NCBI RefSeq assembly: GCF_947495845.1
Contig: NZ_CANMAO010000002.1
Location: 233,367 to 297,366 of the forward strand
Direction of reading: 5' to 3'
From: an uncultured Endozoicomonas sp.
GTDB lineage: Bacteria > Pseudomonadota > Gammaproteobacteria > Pseudomonadales > Endozoicomonadaceae
Length of the DNA: 64,000 bases
The notes under the pieces are model-generated. The model did no database searches. It had not been told where the DNA came from and saw only the letters and a program-made list of their open reading frames with translations. The position numbers and the translations under genes are program-made. Shown here piece after piece: positions 57,972 through 64,000 of the stretch; within the stretch, counting starts at the first letter, position 1; each line of letters starts with the position of its first letter.

Positions 57972-58132
57972 ATACCAATGTCGCTTTTAAATTATGGAGT
58001 GAGCAAGTTATTTTTGCCGGCTGGGCAAGGCGAAGAGACGAGTCATAGCCGTAGCTATGGCGAGGAACTTCAACGCAGATCCAGTCGACCAAAATGGCTG
58101 CACAGCCCATAATTTAAAAGCAGAATTGGTAT
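57972..58132. mobile_element. MITE-like repeat, family A, copy 4 (161 bp, shortest)
   Basis: ATACCAATGTCGCTTTTAAA at the left and GCAGAATTGGTAT at the right. It lacks both halves of the inner stem, so its centre reads directly GGCAAGGCGAAGAGACGAGT then CATAGCCGTAGCTATGG. It lies between hupB and ppiD, ending 36 bp before the ppiD start, where a promoter would be expected. Confidence 0.85.
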
Positions 58133-58192
58133 AGCCCAGTATACGCAGACCCTTCTCTTCATCCCCGGCGATGAAGACCGGGCTTTTTTGGT

Positions 58193-58222
58193 AAAAAAAA
58201 AGCGCATCAACGGATGCGCTTT
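58193..58222 (-). terminator. Rho-independent terminator of hupB
   Basis: Minus strand AGCGCATC - 4 nt - GATGCGCT followed by about eight T residues, about 100 bp after the hupB stop. A second hairpin nearby on the plus strand (CCCGG...CCGGG then TTTTTT at about 58160-58190) has no plus-strand gene to serve. Confidence 0.88.
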
Positions 58223-58318
58223 CGGGTGAACTGGCAGAAAATCCCTGATGAGCCATGTGGAACTCTGCCCTGTCCACCTGATGAATCTGAACCGAAGAAT
58301 TCTATTAAGAATTCAGGC

Positions 58319-58591
58319 TCAGTTCACGGCATCCTTCAGAGCCTTACCAGCTTTGAAGCTTGGGATGCGCGCAGCAGCAATTTGAATTGGCTCGCCAGTC
58401 TGTGGGTTACGGCCAGTACGTGCAGCACGCTCTTTCACAGAGAATGTGCCAAAGCCTACCAGAACCACCTGTTCGCCATCTTTCAGAGCGCCAGTAATAG
58501 AACCGATTACTGCGTCCAGGGCACGGCCAGCGGCAGCCTTGGAGATGTCAGCAGATTCAGCAATAGCATCAATAAGCTCGGACTTGTTCAC
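58319..58591 (-). CDS. hupB: DNA-binding protein HU-beta
   Basis: Nucleoid-associated DNA-bending protein of 90 residues, the same length as E. coli HU-beta. Begins [19 protein letters not shown] and has the HU signature [23 protein letters not shown] and the final [12 protein letters not shown]. The start is a GTG at 58591 with AAGGGG 6 bases upstream; an in-frame ATG 33 bp earlier does not match the family. Sits between lon and ppiD as in E. coli. Confidence 0.97.
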   Translation of the reverse strand: MNKSELIDAIAESADISKAAAGRALDAVIGSITGALKDGEQVVLVGFGTFSVKERAARTGRNPQTGEPIQIAAARIPSFKAGKALKDAVN

Positions 58592-59188
58592 TCGATTCCC
58601 CTTCTTAATAGGATGCGATTTCAATCATTAATGAGGATAGGCTCGGATTTCATGATCGCCATGTGTTAGGCGCCGTGCGTCCACTACCTACCCAATAGTA
58701 TGCGACCGATATGCTGCTGCATTTTCACAGGAAAAACAAGCGTCATAAAGGCATCTTGGTACATTAAAACCGGTTATCAACCCATATTTTCAATAGCAGG
58801 ATACTATTTGAACACCTTGGATTGATAAAACAATCCCAGTGACTTCGATTCAACGAAGAATACCTGAAAAGCAGTATGCAACAGTATGCCCTGAGGTCAA
58901 GAAACCCGTGTAGATTAGACCTGGATGGATAACCTAGAACGAAGCCAGACTCTGGATATTTCTGATGGATGCGCACTGACAGGATAAGGGACTGTCGTTT
59001 AATTGTTGAAACAGCCTGCCTTGGAGAGCGTAGTGGCTGATCAACATTAGATCTAGCCGCACTTTATACCAACGGCGAGTTCAGCCTGTCAACTCAATAA
59101 ATACGCTGACAGGCTGATATTCACTGGATAGCGGCCTATTATGGCCACCACCTCACAACATGTTCAGAACCTGCTCAGAACATAGTGA
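58592..59188. other. Intergenic region between lon and hupB, no gene seen
   Basis: About 600 bp without a convincing gene. A long inverted repeat (TCAGCCTGTCA at 59081-59091 and TGACAGGCTGA at 59107-59117) lies about 70-110 bp after the lon stop; it may end lon transcripts although no T-run follows. The hupB promoter is expected in the half nearer to 58592. A 70-codon frame at 58764-58976 on the minus strand shows no family resemblance. Confidence 0.5.
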
Positions 59189-61612
59189 TCAGTGAGTTTT
59201 TACTCGCTCATCACTCCCTTCAGCGGAATCACCCTTACCTTTCGCTAAATCCAGTGGTTTTTCTGGCAAGGCTTCTGGCATATGCTGCAGGGCAACTTCC
59301 AGAACCTCATCAATCCACTCAACCGGAATAATCTCAAGATCCGCCTTGATGTTGTCAGGAATCTCCTTCAAATCACGACGATTCTCTTCAGGGATCAGCA
59401 CTTTTCGAATACCGCCACGATGCGCCGCTAACAGTTTTTCTTTCAAACCGCCAATCGCCAGCACCTGACCTCTCAAGGTAATTTCACCGGTCATGGCCAC
59501 ATCCGCACGCACCGGAATACCCGTTAGGATTGACACCAACGCCGTGCACATACCGACGCCCGCACTGGGGCCATCTTTCGGCGTCGCACCTTCCGGCACG
59601 TGAATGTGCAAATCATTCTTCTGATGAAACTCAGGATCAATCCCCAGCGCCGCAGCGCGAGAACGAACCACCGTTAACGCCGCCTGAATGGACTCCTGCA
59701 TCACGTCGCCAAGAGAACCCGTCTTGATAATCTGACCTTTGCCAGGCACTGCCACAGATTCGATGGTCAGCAGTTCACCGCCGACAGAGGTCCAGGCCAA
59801 ACCGGTCACCTGACCAATCTGATCCTGATCTTCAGCACGGCCATAGTTGAACTTGCGAACGCCCAGAAAAGTTTCCAGCGTTTCAGTAGACACCGTAGAG
59901 ACACTATCTTTTTCAGACAGCGCATCCTGTTTCACCGCACGACGACAAGCTTTCGCAATCTCCCGTTCAAGACCACGGACACCGGCTTCTCTGGTGTAGT
60001 AACGAATCATATCCAGAATCGCTGCATCATCAAAAGACAGCTCACCTTTCCTTAAGCCACTGCGTTTGATTTGCTTAGGCACCAGATAGCGCATGGCAAT
60101 ATTCAGTTTTTCATCTTCGGTGTAACCAGGAATCCGAATCACTTCCATACGATCCAGCAATGGGCCGGGAATATCCATGGAGTTGGATGTACAAACAAAC
60201 ATAACATCCGACAGATCGTAATCCACTTCCAGATAATGATCGTTAAAGGAATTATTTTGTTCCGGATCTAACACTTCTAATAATGCAGACGCCGGATCGC
60301 CCCGCATGTCAGAGCCCATTTTATCGATCTCATCCAGCAAAATCAGAGGATTCTTCACCTCAACCTTTGCCATTTTCTGGATAAGCTTACCGGGCATGGA
60401 ACCAATATACGTACGACGATGACCTCTTATCTCAGCTTCATCCCGAACACCACCCAGTGCCATCCGCACAAACTTACGGTTGGTGGCACGAGCCAGAGAT
60501 TCACCCAGAGAGGTCTTACCGACACCCGGAGGCCCCACCAAACAGAGAACCGGCCCTTTCAGTTTGCGAACGCGCTTTTGTACCGCTAAATATTCAAGAA
60601 TCCGCTCTTTGACCTCTTCCAGACCATAATGATCCGCTTCCAGAATATCCTGGGCACGCTTTAAATCGTGACGAACTTTGCTGCGCTTTTTCCAGGGAAC
60701 ACTGAGCATCCAGTCAATATACCCGCGCACCACCGTCGCTTCTGCCGACATAGGCGACATCATTTTCAGCTTGGCCAACTCTGCCAGAGTTTTCTCTTTG
60801 GCTTCCTCGGTCATGCCAGCGTCATCAATTTTCGCCTTCAGATCTTCCAGCTCATTAGGCGCATCATCCATATCGCCCAACTCTTTCTGAATGGCCTTCA
60901 TCTGCTCATTCAGGTAATACTCCCGCTGGCTTTTTTCCATCTGCTTTTTAACGCGGCCGCGGATCTTTTTCTCCACCTGCAGAAAATCCATCTCGCCCTG
61001 CATAATACCAATCAGATATTCGAGGCGATCACCCAAATCGGCAATTTCAAGCATCTTCTGCTTGTCTTCGATTTTCATGGGCATATGGGCGCTGATGGTA
61101 TCCACCAGCTTGGCAGGGTCTTTAATACCAGATAGTGAACTCAGCACTTCATTAGGTACTTTCTTACTTAGTTGCACATACTGTTCAAACTGCGACATCA
61201 CCGAACGCACCAGTAACTCGCCTTCACGCTCGCCGATCTGTTCAGAAACCTGTTCGCTGACGCTGGCTTTAACCAGTCCTTCTTCTTCAAAAATAGAATC
61301 GATCGATACGCGGGACTCACCTTCCACCAACACCTTTACAGTACCATCCGGTAGCTTCAGCAGCTGAAGAATGCTGGCCACGGTACCCACTGAAAAAAGG
61401 TCTTCTACTTCGGGCTCATCGGTTTGCGCACTTTTCTGGGCGACAAGCAGAATGCGCTTGTCCGCCGCCATGGCAATATCCAGCGCCTGAATGGACTTAT
61501 CTCGTCCAACAAACAGCGGAATCACCATATGGGGGTAAACCACAACATCACGGAGGGGCAACAACGGCAGATCGTAGCTCTCTGATGGTTGCAGGGTATC
61601 TTTATTATCCAT
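59189..61612 (-). CDS. lon: ATP-dependent protease Lon
   Basis: Cytoplasmic AAA+ protease that degrades misfolded and regulatory proteins. 807 residues (784 in E. coli). The N-terminal substrate-binding domain (about 15-210) is followed by the AAA+ module (Walker A GPPGVGKTSL, Walker B ILLDEIDKM) and the C-terminal protease domain with the catalytic serine in PKDGPSAGVGM and lysine in GGLKEKLLAA. An extended charged tail of about 25 residues follows. AAGGGG stands 7 bases before the ATG. A sigma-32-like promoter lies about 170 bp upstream. Confidence 0.98.
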   Translation of the reverse strand: MDNKDTLQPSESYDLPLLPLRDVVVYPHMVIPLFVGRDKSIQALDIAMAADKRILLVAQKSAQTDEPEVEDLFSVGTVASILQLLKLPDGTVKVLVEGESRVSIDSIFEEEGLVKASVSEQVSEQIGEREGELLVRSVMSQFEQYVQLSKKVPNEVLSSLSGIKDPAKLVDTISAHMPMKIEDKQKMLEIADLGDRLEYLIGIMQGEMDFLQVEKKIRGRVKKQMEKSQREYYLNEQMKAIQKELGDMDDAPNELEDLKAKIDDAGMTEEAKEKTLAELAKLKMMSPMSAEATVVRGYIDWMLSVPWKKRSKVRHDLKRAQDILEADHYGLEEVKERILEYLAVQKRVRKLKGPVLCLVGPPGVGKTSLGESLARATNRKFVRMALGGVRDEAEIRGHRRTYIGSMPGKLIQKMAKVEVKNPLILLDEIDKMGSDMRGDPASALLEVLDPEQNNSFNDHYLEVDYDLSDVMFVCTSNSMDIPGPLLDRMEVIRIPGYTEDEKLNIAMRYLVPKQIKRSGLRKGELSFDDAAILDMIRYYTREAGVRGLEREIAKACRRAVKQDALSEKDSVSTVSTETLETFLGVRKFNYGRAEDQDQIGQVTGLAWTSVGGELLTIESVAVPGKGQIIKTGSLGDVMQESIQAALTVVRSRAAALGIDPEFHQKNDLHIHVPEGATPKDGPSAGVGMCTALVSILTGIPVRADVAMTGEITLRGQVLAIGGLKEKLLAAHRGGIRKVLIPEENRRDLKEIPDNIKADLEIIPVEWIDEVLEVALQHMPEALPEKPLDLAKGKGDSAEGSDERVKTH

Positions 61613-61781
61613 AGCTCAGCCCCTTAATCTTCAATACCAGTTCTGTCTGTCGTTGTACTTTGAATAGAGAACACGCTTTTCGACAGACAATCAGTACAGT
61701 TGGTGAAATGAACAGCCTTCATCAGGAAAACAACCTGAAAAACAGTGACTAACCACTATCAGACTGGTCATAAACTCTAAG

Positions 61782-61808
61782 ATGGGGCTTTTCCTGTTAA
61801 ATTACAAT
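61782..61808 (-). promoter_or_regulatory. Candidate sigma-32 (heat-shock) promoter of lon
   Basis: On the minus strand ATTGTAA, 14 bp, then CCCCAT followed by CTTA. Compared with the E. coli consensus CTTGAAA-N13/17-CCCCATNT, five of seven -35 bases and all of CCCCAT fit. Lon is a heat-shock protein in E. coli, which supports the call. Confidence 0.6.
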
Positions 61809-61971
61809 AGGGTCGAGTGTTCGTCCCTAAAAAACCCATAAAGTTCCGCCAACTTCTATAAACATCAATAACTTGCAAATCAGCAACTTTCATGTAACAT
61901 CAATTTTACTCACTATCGCACTGTCAGAGTGCTTAGCGAGTCAGTGTGATTGCTGATAATTACACACGCGT

Positions 61972-62048
61972 CGGAGCGTAGCGCAGCCTGGTAGCGCACC
62001 ACAATGGGGTTGTGGGGGTCGGAGGTTCAAATCCTCTCGCTCCGACCA
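61972..62048 (+). tRNA. tRNA-Pro (GGG)
   Basis: Complete 77-nt cloverleaf with encoded CCA. The acceptor CGGAGCG pairs with CGCTCCG, the anticodon stem CCACA/TGTGG holds the loop ATGGGGT (anticodon GGG), and the T-arm is GGAGGTTCAAATCCTC. A GATAAT at 61955-61960 may be its -10 element; the -35 is poor. The CRISPR array begins 137 bp downstream. Confidence 0.96.
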
Positions 62049-62184
62049 AATTTTATACGACAAATGACTTTTAATTAAAATATCATAAACCGTCCGCTTT
62101 GACACTTCATATCTAAAACCCTTCTGCACTATCCTCATTACCCACTTACTTAATGGACATTTTATAGTCAAAATGCATCTGCAT

Positions 62185-64000
62185 TTTCTAAGCTGCCTGT
62201 GCGGCAGTGAACGTCAATCTTGCTCTATCAAAGTTTCTGTCTGTTTTCTAAGCTGCCTGTGCGGCAGTGAACCGTAGGCAGTCCATTGCATTGATTTGTT
62301 ATATTTTCTAAGCTGCCTGTGCGGCAGTGAACAGACGAACCCCAAGAGCTTCATAATCAGTATCTTTCTAAGCTGCCTGTGCGGCAGTGAACTTGTTGTC
62401 TCGCGTTCCTGGCTTGTTGTTGCTTTTCTAAGCTGCCTGTGCGGCAGTGAACATCGTTCCTTGCTTTTCTAGAGAAGCGAAACTTTTCTAAGCTGCCTGT
62501 GCGGCAGTGAACACCGTTTCCTCTATCCTCAATTGTCGCTTTTTTTTCTAAGCTGCCTGTGCGGCAGTGAACGTACCAGACCGGACGTATATTCTGATTC
62601 ACCATTTCTAAGCTGCCTGTGCGGCAGTGAACAACCTCCTGCAATCTCTCAGTAAACATCTTCTTTTCTAAGCTGCCTGTGCGGCAGTGAACAACAGCGT
62701 TAATGAGTTGATCGACAGCGTGGATTTCTAAGCTGCCTGTGCGGCAGTGAACATAGACCCTTTAGGGTCTTCCACGATGCTTACTTTCTAAGCTGCCTGT
62801 GCGGCAGTGAACGCACGATATGACCTCCATCCAGCTTCCTCGCTTTTCTAAGCTGCCTGTGCGGCAGTGAACTTGCGGTGGAGAAGAATACTGAAAAACC
62901 TTTATTTCTAAGCTGCCTGTGCGGCAGTGAACCACTGGTGACAGTCCATTTATGATCCGCTATATTTCTAAGCTGCCTGTGCGGCAGTGAACTTGAATAC
63001 GTTGTCATGATTGAGCGGGTTTACTTTCTAAGCTGCCTGTGCGGCAGTGAACGTAGCACGAAAAATTACCTAACTAACCCTAACTTTCTAAGCTGCCTGT
63101 GCGGCAGTGAACGATATGGTCAAACAGATTACCGGTTGCTTGCGTTTCTAAGCTGCCTGTGCGGCAGTGAACGAAGTCGAGACAGAAAAGGCCGCGAATA
63201 ACATTTTCTAAGCTGCCTGTGCGGCAGTGAACCGCCTTAACGATACCGCCGCCTTTTTTGTAGCTTTCTAAGCTGCCTGTGCGGCAGTGAACATAAAAAA
63301 GCCCCGATGGTGATTGGCGTCAGTTTTCTAAGCTGCCTGTGCGGCAGTGAACTTCGGATCATCGGAACAGCTCAGGTTCCCCCATTTCTAAGCTGCCTGT
63401 GCGGCAGTGAACACTGGCAGAAGCCCCCGATGAAACCATTCGCTTTTCTAAGCTGCCTGTGCGGCAGTGAACGTGAAGTGGTGCCCATGTCGGCCATGCA
63501 GGCATTTCTAAGCTGCCTGTGCGGCAGTGAACTGTACGGGATTACCATTGACTGGTATCTGGAATTTCTAAGCTGCCTGTGCGGCAGTGAACTTGGGGAA
63601 GGAAGACCCACGTTTTTTTTACTTTTTCTAAGCTGCCTGTGCGGCAGTGAACTTTGGCACCACGGCGCACATCACCGAATGGTGTTTCTAAGCTGCCTGT
63701 GCGGCAGTGAACTCAATCCCTGCACAGTACTAATGTACTGTGCATTTCTAAGCTGCCTGTGCGGCAGTGAACCCTTCAGCAACATCACAGGAACGGGCAC
63801 TGGTTTCTAAGCTGCCTGTGCGGCAGTGAACTTATTGATCGTAATAAATGGGCTTCCAGAATTTTTCTAAGCTGCCTGTGCGGCAGTGAACAGGATATTC
63901 CTTATGCCAGCACTGCTGGGTATTTTCTAAGCTGCCTGTGCGGCAGTGAACTTATTGATCGTAATAAATGGGCTTCCAGAATTTTTCTAAGCTGCCTGTG
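62185..64000 (-). CRISPR. Type I-F CRISPR array (31 repeats, continues past the right end)
   Basis: A 28-nt repeat, on the plus strand TTTCTAAGCTGCC...CGGCAGTGAAC, recurs every 60 bp from 62185. There are 30 complete repeats plus one cut at base 64000, and 30 spacers: 29 of 32 nt and one of 31 nt (63773-63803). All repeats are identical as far as I can read. Read on the minus strand the repeat begins GTTCACTGCCGC and ends CTTAGAAA, the known type I-F (Yersinia/E. coli type) form with its 5' crRNA handle. Transcription is therefore inferred to run right to left, with the leader and newest spacers to the right. Spacers 28 and 30 are identical. No cas gene is in the window. Confidence 0.99.

Noticed and set aside
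57937..58110. N-terminal extension of ppiD
   Set aside because: It is a translation of the family A repeat; the ATG at 57936 has a ribosome site and matches known PpiD starts.
58764..58976. 70-codon minus-strand frame in the lon-hupB interval
   Set aside because: No clear start signal, no recognised family and an atypical composition.
62357..63810. Open frames within the CRISPR array (for example 62357-62659 minus, 63007-63201 plus, 63307-63810 plus) with repeating HCRTGSLE or FLSCLCGSE peptides
   Set aside because: They are translations of the 60-bp repeat-spacer unit, not genes; the periodic peptides come from the 28-nt repeat.

Overview
The window is a stretch of chromosome from a gammaproteobacterium, most likely a marine member of the Oceanospirillales/Pseudomonadales side (Hahella/Endozoicomonas-like). 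This is inferred from gene content and order. The run gyrA-serC-pheA-hisC-tyrA/aroA fusion-cmk-rpsA-ihfB-lapA-lapB, and the ubiG-mupP-yciK trio across from gyrA, reproduce the order known from Pseudomonas aeruginosa. A trimethylamine-N-oxide reductase operon and a Na+/phosphate transporter suit a marine or host-associated life. I cannot name the species.

Layout. 1-3.5 kb: 5' part of uvrB (its 3' end lies left of the window), an aspartate/aromatic aminotransferase and tRNA-Asn. 3.5-17 kb: minus-strand housekeeping block (LPS control lapAB, ihfB, rpsA, cmk, the aromatic/serine/histidinol-phosphate type aminotransferase and shikimate genes, gyrA). 17.4-19.7 kb: ubiG-mupP-yciK. 19.8-26.7 kb: a double-domain HAD phosphatase, torECA respiration genes, a K+ channel. 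26.9-36.6 kb: MFS exporter, dCMP deaminase-like gene, a 692-residue orphan membrane protein, metH, MATE exporter. 36.8-45.7 kb: a small lipoprotein, azlCD, a Na/Pi transporter with a coiled-coil partner, qmcA-nfeD, oligopeptidase B, tusDCB, yccA. 46-55 kb: a DUF4892 protein, a hydrolase, phenylalanine/tyrosine catabolism (phhA, hppD) with an Lrp-type regulator, an orphan phnP, a deaminase-fold protein lacking its zinc ligands, and glutathione-dependent formaldehyde oxidation (adhC-fghA, LysR). 55-61.6 kb: the lon-hupB-ppiD proteostasis cluster. 62-64 kb: tRNA-Pro(GGG), then a large type I-F CRISPR array that runs off the right end.

The least explained material is non-coding. At least three families of short palindromic MITE-like elements are scattered between the housekeeping genes: family A (four copies, about 160-193 bp, modular inside), family B (two copies, 163 bp) and family C (one copy, 168 bp). 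Several begin exactly on a stop codon (metH, the MATE gene, hppD). No transposase gene is present in the window.

The array holds 31 repeats (the last cut by the window end) and 30 spacers. It includes a duplicated spacer and several spacers that are themselves palindromic. No cas gene is in the window; by the usual I-F polarity the leader and probably cas lie to the right.
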